This document shows positions 48,513-59,645 of a stretch of DNA of 64,000 bases, in pieces. How positions within the stretch are numbered: position 1 is the first letter of the stretch; every line of letters begins with the position of its first letter. Made by a program: the position numbers and the translations under genes. Origin of the DNA: Eonycteris spelaea (lineage: Eukaryota > Chordata > Mammalia > Chiroptera > Pteropodidae); contig PUFA01000022.1 in NCBI GenBank assembly GCA_003508835.1, positions 5,890,001-5,954,000 on the forward strand, given 5' to 3'. The notes below the pieces were generated by a model that searched no databases, was not told the DNA's origin, and saw only the letters and a program-made list of their open reading frames with translations.

Positions 48513-49299
48513 GAAGAAGAATCTTAATTCTATCATGAAACATGCACACCATACAGTTAATAGTAATCTACTGGCCTTGTTTGTAACTTTCTGGATGACC
48601 GGTCATAGATGAATATGTGAAATTATTAGCTATGCATATGCTATAGCTATAGAAATGCAAAAATGGTAAGAAATATTCTCTTTTGTTGTTTTTAACTTCT
48701 TACTTTGAAATGACTGATTTCAACTTTACAGAGGAACTTCAGACACCATGTGTATTGTTAGCTTCACCATGTGTATTGGAATTTTTTTATATCTACCATT
48801 TTCTAGTGATGTCAATATATCTTTTTCAAGAATTTTTTTTTAGAGTAAAGTGTACTTTTTTAAACTGTTATTTATCAATTTCCAGTCTTAATTAAAGAAA
48901 TCTTCTCATTACGTCATTTGTATAGGTACATCAATATTCTTTTAAAATATTTATTGCGTCTGCTTTTATCATTTTGAGACTTTAATGCACACAAAATATA
49001 TATGAATTTATTACATAGATCAGAAACATTAAAATACATTATTTTCTTAGATATCTATATAACTATGCTTTGAAATGTATTGTTTACTAAAATCTTTTAT
49101 AAATTTAAATTTAAATTTAAATAAGTTAATCTAAACCATTCTTCTCTCTCATTTTTAATATATTTAAATATGAAGTCCTTAATATATTTAAATATTTAGA
49201 CTTCATTAACATTTGGATTTTTAAATCCAATTCCAAAAATAATTGTGTAAGGATCACAACTGAATTTATTATGATCTCTTAATCTATCCATCTTGGATA
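48513..49299. other. AT-rich DNA with small duplications
   Basis: 'caccatgtgtattg' occurs twice at about 48745 and 48764. AAATTT units tandemly repeat at 49102-49121, and 'taatatatttaaatat' repeats at about 49156 and 49180. No gene. Confidence 0.5.
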
Positions 49300-50477
49300 T
49301 TATATTTTGGATTAACACTAAAAGCAAAGGAAAGAAAAGCAAAAACAAACAAGTGAGTTTGCATCTCTCGGAAAAGCTTCTACACAGCAAAGCGAGCCTG
49401 AACAAAATGATAAGGCAACCTAATGAGAGAAAATATTTGAAAATCATGTATCAGATAAGAAGTGGATATCCAAAATAAATAACTCATATAACTCAGAAAA
49501 AAATCTGATTAGAAGATGGGCAGAGGAATGGAATAGACATTTTTCCAAAGAAGACATACCATGACCAACAGGTACACGAGAAGGTGCTCAACAGCACTAA
49601 TCAGCAGAGAAATGCAAATCGAAACCTCAAAGAGATGCCACCTCACACCTGTCAGAATGACTATCATCAAAAAGACAAGAGAGGACGAGCGCTGGTGAGG
49701 CTGTGAAGAAAAGTGAAGACTTGCACAGTGTCGGCGGGAAGATAAATTGATCAGCCGCTACAGAGGAACAGTATGAAAGTACCTCAAACATTTAAGCAGA
49801 GAACCAAAGTAGAGCCAATAATCCTACTTCTGAATACATATCCAAAGGAAATAAAAAAAAAAATAGAATACATGAGATATCCGTGCACCTACGCTCATGG
49901 CAGCATTCTGCATAATTGCCGAGACACAGAACAACCTACGTGTCCACCAACAGAGGAATGTGTAAGGAACCTGGTATGTGCACACAGTGGACTGTTATTC
50001 AGCCACGGGAAAAAAAGGAAATCCTGCCATTTGCGACAATATGGATGGACCTAGGCACAGGAATTGAAACGTGTTAGAGAAAAACGAATACGGCATGGTA
50101 TCACTTATCTGAGGAATATTTAAGAAAATTTAAAAACATAAAGTCAAATTCATCGAGACCGAGAGTATAGCAGTGATTGCCAAGGTTGGTGGGGTGGACG
50201 CGAAGAAGTAGGGAGAGGAGGCTGGTAAAGGGTACAAACTCCAGTTATAAGATGAAAAGAAAAATAGGCGAGGCGATGGACGTATAGTCAATGCATTTGT
50301 AAGGGGGTAATCAAAATATTTAACATTCAATGAGGACTCTATTCAACATGAGAAATTCTTCGGAAGATGAACTGAACAGCAATAACGGTATTGCTACGAT
50401 GATGTGTACCTGATGGATATTAACTAGTAATTTGTAAAGATTTACAATAATTCTGACCGTTAAAAAAAAAAAAAAAA
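49300..50477 (+). repeat. L1 LINE, 5'-truncated ORF2 end plus 3' UTR and poly(A)
   Basis: Follows sense L1 from mid-late ORF2: 'aagcaaaaacaaacaagtga', 'aagcttctacacagcaaagc', 'agacatttttccaaagaaga', 'atgccacctcacacctgtca', 'ggaaatcctgccatttgcga', then the 3' UTR 'gggtacaaactccagttata' and an A16 tail at 50462-50477. ORF2 is interrupted by stops and frameshifts, so it is dead. It holds about 27 CpGs in 900 bp, unusual for an old L1 (see findings). No target-site duplication found. Confidence 0.93.
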
Positions 50478-51664
50478 GGTTGGGAAAGTGAAACATTGGC
50501 GTTGTCGAAGAGCTATTGTTTTTAACCAGGAATGTTCCAGAGTAGGTGGCTAACTTTAAGGCAGGCATTTAGTTCTCTGTTTAGAAGTTGGTACAAAGCC
50601 AAAGCAATTTCAAAGGAAAAGACAGAAGTCTTTTAATTAGGACATACTGGCAAAATTCATTTATGAAATCAAAAAAAAAGGAAAAAAGCATTGCCTCACA
50701 AAGAGAAAGTTGCTGCTTTAAAAGTTATTCTTGTCTGAGCTGAATGTAGAACTACTATTTACTTTAAAAATCAATCACAATTCCACTTTATATCATAGAG
50801 TAAACTGTTTTTGCAGAATTTAATAGGATTATGCTATTGATCTCATCTGCACACTGCGAGCCGGTGTTGCATACCTATGAACTGTGGCCTATTGCATTAC
50901 TGAGCACAAGAGAAAAGGGATTAGTCCGTGAACGAACAAGCAGATTTCATGGCTCCATACAATGTTCACATACCTGTTCATTCAATAGTCATTTTACGTT
51001 AGTAAATGTCAACCAATACAATAAAACACAACACAAAACAGTCTGTTCTAATCCTTGAAGCATCTGGCTAAACTTATTTAAAAGAAAAAAATAAATAATT
51101 CACTTTTGGTACTATTCAAAATCCAGGCTACCGATATGAAGCAATAGTTTTTGTTCATTTTCTTCACAGTGATGAAAATACTATTGAATCATAGATTTCA
51201 ACTGCATAGCATTTCAGTAACTTCTGTAGTGTCTTCTTGGTAACGTTACATCAGACCTGATACTAATAGCTAGCTAGTCTAGTTTATTTTCGGTTTAAAT
51301 CAGGGAGAAAGTAAGGAGTGTGAGTGTAAGAGAGGAAGGAGACTGTAATTATCACTAAAACATCCTCTGCTTTCAACAGTTCTGTGTACGTGGAAGTAAT
51401 TTACTGGAGATTTATTTTTACATATTCAAATTACCTGGTGAACAAGATAATGTTCAAATTGTTCATACCAAAAATCATTTCCTTCTAATGTGCTTCTTAC
51501 CTGAATTCTCAATGTTATAGACTTTCCCCTGTTTTACTTCTATTTTGTAGGCTCTGTAATTCATGACAGACCTATCTTCCATAGAATTTCAGTTAAAATA
51601 CATTAATTTGTAAATACATTCAAATAGCCTTACGTAAGTGGCAAAGAACCTCATAAATAGGTAA
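50478..51664. other. Unassigned DNA
   Basis: AT-rich; frame 50831-51058 is not protein-like. No repeat family recognised. Confidence 0.45.
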
Positions 51665-52135
51665 GATTTTGTTTGGCTACAGACAATAGAAAAATCTAAA
51701 ATAAGGGTGGCTTAACTGGAAAACAAAACAAAACAAAACACTTCCCTCAGATGAACTTAAAAAGGTTTTTGATATAAATCGATCCACAAATTCCTTCAAG
51801 ACCCAACTCCTTCAAGCTCACTAGTTCACCCTCATCTTCTTGGTTCAAGGTAAATCTATTTTCCAGGATGACTGAAGGGGAAACAAAAATATAAAAGAGT
51901 GGCGACGTCAAGGGTACTTAAATATATGATCAAGGAAGCTTCCGTAAACACTTAAGTTTGTATCTGTTTGGCCAGCACTTACTAATGCGGGTGTATCTAA
52001 CTGCAGTGAGAGTGAGTCAATCTATTATCCTTATACTGGAAGCAGTAGGCCAAGTCAAATTTTCTATGATGGAAAGGGGGAACAGATTTTAGGGGACGGC
52101 TACTGGTTTCTGTCATGATTCTAACTTATTAAAAT
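51665..52135 (+). repeat. Ancient interspersed repeat, family not named
   Basis: Order matches a remembered old mammalian repeat: 'gtttggctacagacaataga', 'gggtggcttaactgg', an AAAAC simple tract (51720-51740), 'ttggttcaaggtaaatctat', then the tail 'gggggaacagattttagggg' and 'acggctactggtttctgtca'. I cannot give its formal name. Confidence 0.4.
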
Positions 52136-53421
52136 TAGGAAGCCCAATTATGATATATAAACATTTTCTTCATGACAAAGTAAGTGTAACAAGTAGAAAT
52201 ATATTCTTCATGCTATTTAACTTTTATTAAGCTATCTGTCAATATATTTAAATAGTTTAGTTGAATCGGTCAAAGAAATATTAGTTTGTGAGGAAAAAGC
52301 TTACGTAAAACTAGATATTTCTGAGAAATATTTATATACCATAAAGCAGAACTGATTAAATATATACATATTTTTATTTCTGGTGATATATTCAATAATA
52401 GAACTTAAATGACCTACCTTATTAATAAGTATTAACACACTACATTTTGAACGATATTTTTTAACTTGCTAGTTTCTCATGTTCTGTCATGATACATAGA
52501 GAAATTTAAAAAAATATTAATTTATGAGGAATATATTAAAATAATTGAGCTAAAAGATGAATTTTAATGGTACATTTTTCTAAAATAATCTCTCAAGAAA
52601 ATGACTAATAATTATTTCAACCACAACAATAAAAAGTTAATGAGTATATATATATATAAGTTTTCCCTTCTTCGTTTTTTTCAGTAAAGGAAGACCAGTA
52701 TCATCAAGGAGAAGTTGAGATGCGATTTACATGTCTATCTAAAGCATCTTCCTATTTGTACCTATATACATCATTTATATTTTGCATATCTTACATTTGA
52801 CACTCACACCAAAAAAAAAAAAAAACATTTATAATATTTATTCCTACCTTTCCTGGGAATATACATATCCATATGAATTTTTGTATGATCAAAATATAAT
52901 AAATCAAATAAATAATTGCAACTATTCACTTTGAATAAATATTTTTTCATAAACTCATAAACAAGTTTAAATGATCTAGAGCCACTTTATAATAGGAATG
53001 ATATGTAATATACTACATTAATAAAGAATTTCTATGATGACTCTTTCCACCTCTCATTTGGATATTTCTTTAGAGCACAACGTAAGCACAACTGGTACAG
53101 AGGTAATTTTTCTATTATTACTAATATTTATTAAACTAATAACCTGTTGTACTTAGTTGGACTTCAGTTTATTGAAAATAAATGCCATAAAAATAACCTT
53201 TCTATCAAAATTATATCTAACAATAAAATTAGCATTTATCTAATTGGAGAATGCTTCCACGAAGGCTTAAGTAGAGTGATCTATTTGGTAGTATTTAAAT
53301 GTAATTATTTTAAATTCATAGGCAGTTAACCTATATAGTTTGCCACCTCTTCTTCTGTCCATATTAGCAAATAATTCAGGAATTCAGAGCAGAGAAGGAT
53401 GAGGAACATCGTGTGAATAGT
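52136..53421. other. Very AT-rich DNA, nothing recognised
   Basis: Contains a TA run at 52645-52658 and an A15 run at 52811-52825. No gene or repeat family recognised. Confidence 0.5.
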
Positions 53422-53461
53422 CATTTATTTATTTAGTTAGCTAGTTAGTTAGTTAGTTATT
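53422..53461 (+). repeat. (TTTA)n-(TTAG)n microsatellite
   Basis: TTTA units pass into about six TTAG/CTAG units. Confidence 0.9.
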
Positions 53462-54402
53462 TGAAAAAAAATCATTTAAATTTTTTCTTTTCCCCGTCTA
53501 CCTCCCCCCCTTGTGTGACTAGTTAGCCTATTGTTGTATATAAGCAAAAAAGCTTATCAGTCACAAACAATATATGCCATTAAATTACACTTTTATTGTG
53601 TGGATTATGCATGAGGTTTAAATGTACTCTGAACTATCGTATATAAAGAAGGCTTCAAACCCGACACAGAAATGAAAACTCCAAATAGTTTGTATTTCTA
53701 GATAAAAACTAATATGCCTCCAAATAGTTCTGAAAAATAGAAAAGGAGAAAGAGAAGAGTAACAAATCAATTGGCCTGAATCTTTAGTTCTCTGTGACAC
53801 ATCCCTTATGAATATTACTGATTGTTCTATCATGACTGGGGCTGCCAAGTACAAATTATTCATCTTAGGATGTGATACAATGCTGATTAGGTAGGTATAA
53901 CAAGTTTTATTTATATTTTAAAGTGACATCTTCTTGAATTTAGCCTTTAGGACTACTAGCATAATTATTCTCCATAGAATTCTTAGAAATACCTGAATCA
54001 ATTCTGTTTTACTTTTTAACTACAAAATAAAATGTAACTTTTAAAAAGTGACTAAGCACTTTTTAAAACTTCATCAGGGTAATATAAAATACCTTAAAGT
54101 AAGTAACCTCTGCAATGCACAAATTATCATGCATGGAAAATCAAACACATAGTTTAATATAACAAAGTATAGTATAATTAATACCAAAGGAAATGAAATG
54201 ATATTAATTGGGTGTAGTTTGTTAGCCACAGCCAAGAATCCATTCTTACCTTTTTTCTAGAGGGACTCAAGTAATTGTTATTTAAGCTAAAGAAAGTTAC
54301 ATACATATATTTTATGTTTCTAACTGGTGCTTTGGGGTTCAAATAATTGTTGTTTTGGTATCAAATAGTTGATATTTATGGAATACTCTGCTTCTCACCA
54401 AA
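53462..54402. other. AT-rich DNA, nothing recognised
   Basis: Short frames only. A C8 run with one break lies at 53501-53510. Confidence 0.45.
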
Positions 54403-54530
54403 TACGGGTTAAACACAATATCTTAAAAAAATGTAAAGTTTTTTAAAAAATAGTAATTATTGCTTCAGAGTCTGGTTGGAAACACTACTTGAAAGCCATC
54501 ATGAAATATGCTGCTCTGTATGTGATTTTT
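54403..54530 (+). repeat. Tandem duplication, unit 1 (128 bp)
   Basis: Starts 'tacgggttaaacacaatatc' and is followed at once by a near-identical 132-bp unit. The only differences seen are two small insertions in the A and T runs of unit 2. Confidence 0.97.
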
Positions 54531-54662
54531 TACGGGTTAAACACAATATCTTAAAAACAAATGTAAAGTTTTTTTTAAAAAATAGTAATTATTGCTTCAG
54601 AGTCTGGTTGGAAACACTACTTGAAAGCCATCATGAAATATGCTGCTCTGTATGTGATTTTT
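54531..54662 (+). repeat. Tandem duplication, unit 2 (132 bp)
   Basis: Same order as unit 1, with +2 bases in an A run and +2 in a T run and no substitutions outside those runs. An open frame through it (54476-54703) carries a duplicated peptide, which is a by-product of the duplication. Confidence 0.97.
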
Positions 54663-54719
54663 TATTGCCAGTTGAATTCATTAACAGTTTGTTTTTAAAG
54701 TAAAGGACATTCACAAGAT

Positions 54720-56110
54720 TTGTAGTAGAAGCATTCATAGCAGATATCAGGAGAGGTTTTGTTGAGCTCATAGCGTCGTCTGATTAACCACCATTAGAGA
54801 CATAGTTTGCAACGGGGCCGTGTCACGGCTCTATGTCACCATGTTTCATGAAGTTCCTTGTAAGCCTTGAGGGAGGCTAAGTGTATAAACATTCACTTAA
54901 CAAGAAACGTATGGACAAGCTGTGAAAGCAATGACTAATTGACTGCCATTCGGGATTTATTTGGAAATCTTCTGACTCCGGCTCTAGCTCACGTAATGAT
55001 AAATGATGTTTCTTTCATAGAGGGAAGCAGCGAGCTGGGGCCCGGAGCCGGCCCTCTGAGATGTGACGTGACTCGAAGTCACGCTGTTTCAGTCAGTGGA
55101 AACGAACAAACAGAGTCAGGGGCTGTGAGGTCCTCCGCTTACGGTTTGGTAAAATCCTTCGGTGAGATTGATCAATTAGGTATACAAAATATAATAATCG
55201 ATTTCTTTCTTTTTTGGGGGGGGCAGGGTTAAAATAGCAACTCAAATCAAAGCGAATGGGGATGAATTTCAAACATTCTAATGCTAGAGGCGCTTATCGT
55301 TGGTGGTCGAAAGAAAATATAGTTTCTGTTTTCTGTGGGGTACAGTTTATATTGTCTCCTTTCTGCTCGAGGGGAGAAGGGCCAAATGTGCGCTTTGTTG
55401 TTGTCGTTCACCTTCACGTCTTGTTAAAAAGGAGTGACGTTTACTACAAGGATCTTAATAGCCATACCTATCCCATCAAGGGGTCAAGGCCCCCATTTCA
55501 CACCTCATTTCCTTCTCCTCTGACAAAAGAGGGTGAAGAGTAACTGGAGAGGGGAGAAATGTGTCTTGAGTAAGCATGGTCGGGATGAGTAACAGAAACC
55601 CTTCACGTGTGAAACTACGAAACCGATTTGCATATTTACTTATTTAGGGATTCTTGGACTGCGTTTCTTTAAATATAAAACTACCACAGGCTACCGGACT
55701 TAGAGTTCATACATGACACTACGAGCGTCTCCGTTGGATATAACTCAGGTTTAAAACGACGTCACTTAGGAAAATGGAGGTGACAGCATGACGGGCCTGT
55801 AACACCTGCACGTGGTCTCGCCCTCCTCTGTGCAAGCTTCTCTGAGCTGATTTTGGATCCAAGAAAAGAAAGGATGAAGTTTTTAAGACTCTGACTGTTT
55901 CGGTGTGTCACCTCCGGTTCATGACGTGAGTGACACCATGATTCAGGGGTATAAGTAGTAGGAGAGAAGGAGCTCGTGCTCCTTGGTGGCTTAAGTAACG
56001 AATATCAGTTTATCATCTTTTCCTCATTTCTTGTGGTCCTATCAATTTTAAGAACTCAAGAAGTACATCTCCCAGTATTCACATTTCAGAAAGTCTCCAA
56101 AATCATCCTC
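54720..56110. other. CpG-dense unique patch, candidate regulatory region
   Basis: By hand count about 39 CpGs fall in 55021-56040, with an estimated GC near 46%, so observed/expected CpG is roughly 0.7. That approaches CpG-island ratios without island GC content. It contains CRE-like half sites (TGACGTGA at 55063, GACGTCAC at about 55758), an octamer ATTTGCAT at 55626-55633, and several short dyads. Frames at 54939-55232 and 55256-55543 are not protein-like. No promoter or transcript structure is proven. Confidence 0.35.
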
Positions 56111-57079
56111 GGGCTAAATGTGGTTTGAGACAACCCTCCTGCCCCCGATTCGTCTCTCGCCAAACATTTCACGACGAAATGGTATGACTGGCAAAAATCA
56201 GATGTTCTGGTCATAAATCCAGGACAAATACAAAGAGGAGATAAAGATGTAAGACTGTTATGAAATGTTATATGTGCTGACAAAGAAAAACATAACATAA
56301 ATTGGAGAAGAATGAAGAGAGAAAAGGGAAAGAAGAATAAGCTCATCCATTGCCTCTAAGTGGCAAGTAAAAGGTATTTCTGAGTTGACAAATTGAACAG
56401 AAGTAATGTAAAGAGGGATGAAAAACCAAATAAATATATTAACGTCAAGAGCTATGAAAGACATGACATTTTATCCTACTTACAAGGCAACAAGCTAGCC
56501 TGCCACAGTTTCATAGAAGCCGGCAGGGGACGAGAGGCTCCTGAATGAGAGACAAAAGAAAAGTATTTGGCCACAGGCAGAAGGAGCTTCTCATTCTTTT
56601 CATGTCCCCAGGACTCAACGGGTGATGCTGAGCATGGCACAGGTGGTGGCCGCACATAGAGCAGATTTATGTCAAAGCTCAGGAACCCAAAGTTTAGGAA
56701 ATCTCAACCTTCTCAGGGGGGCTGATGGAAAACCTGCCCAAACTTTAACACAGATAGAGACACTGTCTTCATTACCCTGGTCAGGAAACAAATATGCCCC
56801 TTCCCTGAAGGAAGTCACTATCTCCATCTTCCAAGACTGCAGTACGGATATCCTGAAAAGATACTCAGGAACAAAAGCTTACACGGACGTACAGAAATAC
56901 CCTAAAGTGCTGTCTCCCAACAAACAAAATAACGGTGACCACTAGAAAAACAATTACGAAGTTTCCAAAATACCAAAACAACTGCTAACAAAATAAGGCA
57001 AATAAAATTATCAACAAAAACAGACCAGCATGTGGGAAATACTGCATAAATACGATGCAAAGGAAATGTGAAATATGAG
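56111..57079. other. Unassigned DNA, possibly start of an old retroelement
   Basis: The 107-codon frame at 56622-56945 resembles no protein I know. The 56600-57079 segment leads directly into L1 ORF2-like sequence and may be its upstream part or another old repeat. Confidence 0.35.
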
Positions 57080-57650
57080 ACTGAATGTATAAATTAAGCC
57101 ACTTAATGTCTATGGGATTCTTCCTGCTTTAAAAGACAAATATTTAGAGAATGGCTCACAAGGAAAAATTCTCCTGTATGTTTACAGAAGATACATACCT
57201 AAAAGAAAAAAAAATACTTAAACAAAGGAGAGACAAAGGTATCCCTGGTGAATACAAGGCAAAGAGAAATAGGGGTTGATATCTGAAGAGGTAAAATTCA
57301 CAGCAAAAATTCAACATCACAAAAGACACTACACCATATCTTAGTACTATTTCCATGATGAAGATATAACAATCATAAATATCCACCAAAAAACCAGTAG
57401 TTATTTTCAAAAAATGACCAGAATGATAAGAAGTTAACAGAAACAAAAAATAATAGGGGACTTGAACATATCACTATATCACTCTTGACCTATGTTAAAT
57501 GATTAAACTGTAAGAATTTATAATCTTATAATGCATCAATTATATAATCAATAAGTTAAATTCTATGAATGTATAATGAACTTAATACCGAGGTTATAAA
57601 CTGTACAGCTTCTTTTCAAATGCACATGGAGAATTCAAAAGAGGTAGTGG
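57080..57650 (+). repeat. L1 ORF2 fragment, sense
   Basis: Matches the endonuclease-domain coding part of old L1 ORF2 in order: 'gatgaagatataacaatcat' then 'aaatatccaccaaaaaacca', 'aataataggggacttgaaca', and 'ttcttttcaaatgcacatgg'. The consensus encodes the stretch from 'ITIVNIYAPN' to the 'TFFSSAHG' region. Stops and indels make it non-functional. Confidence 0.65.
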
Positions 57651-59149
57651 AGTGAGGATAAAATATTTTGTTTATTAATCAAAATAAAATATTTTATTAA
57701 AATGAAATATTTAAGAACCGCTTCATAGCCTAACTTTGTATTGAGTATTAATAATGCACCTTCTTCCTTTCAAGCAATGTTTTAGGCACCACTGTGGCCA
57801 CATTACCAAGTTCATGTATCTTCTATTCTACTTAATTTCTCTGTTCTAACCCTGTATTCATTAACGTAACAATTTTATATAGTTTTGATTCAGTTGCTAG
57901 ATCCAAGATATAGATTAAAACATATACATGAGAACCCACGTTAAAGGACTATTTTAATAAATTCTTTTTTCATTTACAAACCATCCAAGCAAAAAAAAAA
58001 AAAAAAAAGATTGTTGAAGAACTGCCTCATGTACTTTCATAATTGTAAATAACTTCAGGAAAGTTGATCATGTGAAATAAAATGTAAAGGAAAAGTACTA
58101 AGGCGAGATTTTGGTTACAATTGAAATAAATGGCAGAATAAATAAAAGAAAAGGAAAGCACTATTGATTGTGCATAAAAGAGAAAAATGAGAAGGTAATG
58201 AAAGTTGATTGTCGATTGCTGGGGTTCCTGTGTGATTGCCATCTGTAATGCATCTTCATGTCGTTTTCTGCTTTTATGATTTTAATTTCATTATATTCAG
58301 TACCACTGAAGCAGAGGCTTATCATATCAATGAACTATTAGTATGCCTCTTTTGAATTTATATTTTTCAGCAAAGCCTTTTCTGAAGAGGAAACAAGCTG
58401 TCTTTTGAATGTTCCAAAAGAAATCTTAAGCCACTTACCAGAAGCGGACTTCGCAGACTTTCAAAATTAAAGAAAAAGTATATTTCAATTTAATTAAATA
58501 ATATTTAACTAGGATAATTTATTAGGTTAAAGAAATGGTAAGGCTAAAAGCAGTTGAAAGACATTCAGAAACAAGGCTATATACATATAAATTCAATGCA
58601 TTTGGAAGAGAAAAAAAGTTGCCTGTTAATTTATAGTGATTTCTAAATTAGAAAAATATATATATAACCGATAAAGCAGTATAAATATCCGAGCAGTTCC
58701 AATACAATACTGAAATAAAAGGTCAAGTAAATTCAACCGTCCAAAGCAACAAATATTGATGAGAGCATATAAGAATGAAACATAAATTACTTCTTTCTCA
58801 GAATTTTAGTTTTTCATTTCACATCATTCAGAATAAGGGTTCTACACACTGATATAAGTATGTGCACCTTAGACTTTTAATTCTTCTCTAAATGAATATA
58901 TTTATCCAAAGGAAATATCAAAAATATTATTTAATTCCATTCAATACAAAATAACATCATATTAATTTGGAATTGGCTTCTGGAAAACACAGTTGTTTCA
59001 TTGATCTGATTTATGTATATGTGCCATGTGTTACCAGTAGGTGAATTCAAATGGCATGACTTACCTTTTTCATACTGCTCATGACCTTTTCTGTTATTCC
59101 TATGCCCTTGGTTGAAGACCACTGACCTTCACCTGAAATATAGTGGAGA
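57651..59149. other. AT-rich DNA, nothing recognised
   Basis: Contains an A18 run at 57991-58008. No gene or repeat family recognised. Confidence 0.45.
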
Positions 59150-59420
59150 AAAAAGGTCAAGATACAAGCAAACTCATCTCATCAAAGAAAGAGCAGATTA
59201 GTGATTGCCTAGGGCTGAGATGTGAGTGATTGCTAATGGGATTTTGCAGGGTGGGTGTGGGGGTGGGGTGGGAGGTAATAAAACACTGTAAACTAACATT
59301 GGGTTATGGTTACACAACACTGTGAATATAATACAACCATTGTGGTATACAATTTTTATTGGTTAACTTCATGGGTGTGATTTATAGATGTTTAAATGTG
59401 TTTAAAAAGAAACTATAGTA
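59150..59420 (+). repeat. L1 LINE 3' UTR fragment, sense
   Basis: 'gagcagattagtgattgcct', 'agggctgagatgtgagtgat', the G-rich tract, 'gttacacaacactgtgaata' and 'ttcatgggtgtgatttatag' follow the 3' end of L1M copies ('agattagtggttgcctaggg', 'tgcacaactctgtgaatata'). Confidence 0.7.
59249..59272 (+). other. G-quadruplex-forming motif
   Basis: Five G runs of 3, 3, 5, 4 and 3 separated by loops of 1, 3, 1 and 1 bases. This is the G-rich tract of the L1 3' UTR, a segment known to fold into quadruplexes in L1 elements. Confidence 0.75.
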
Positions 59421-59534
59421 ATAATGCCACCTTGCAGTTTTGGGACAAAAACAGGAAAATACTTTGGAGGTAGAGTGTGGTTCTTTAACACTTGCTGTCT
59501 TTATTTAAAATAAAATTTTGAGTTAAAAAAGGTC

Positions 59535-59645
59535 TTTGAAATAATTTACTGGGATTTAATAACAAGAAAACTGAGGCCCAGGGTAAGTAAGTAACTTGTA
59601 CAAACTATTAGAGGCAATTTAATAGCTAAACCTATCTCACGTTGT
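59535..59645 (-). repeat. MIR SINE fragment, antisense
   Basis: 'caagaaaactgaggcccagg', 'gtaagtaagtaacttgtaca' and 'tttaatagctaaacctatct' match the reverse complement of the MIR core. Confidence 0.6.

Noticed and set aside
49773..50054. 93-codon frame within L1
   Set aside because: It is a broken part of the dead L1, out of phase with an intact ORF2.
54476..54703. Frame with a repeated peptide
   Set aside because: The peptide repeat is produced by the DNA tandem duplication, not by a protein family.
55945..55960. TATA-like promoter in the CpG patch
   Set aside because: 'ggtataagtag' is a weak match with no initiator or transcript evidence.
56622..56945. 107-codon frame upstream of L1 ORF2-like sequence
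   Set aside because: It does not resemble L1 ORF1 or any protein I know, and its composition is ordinary.
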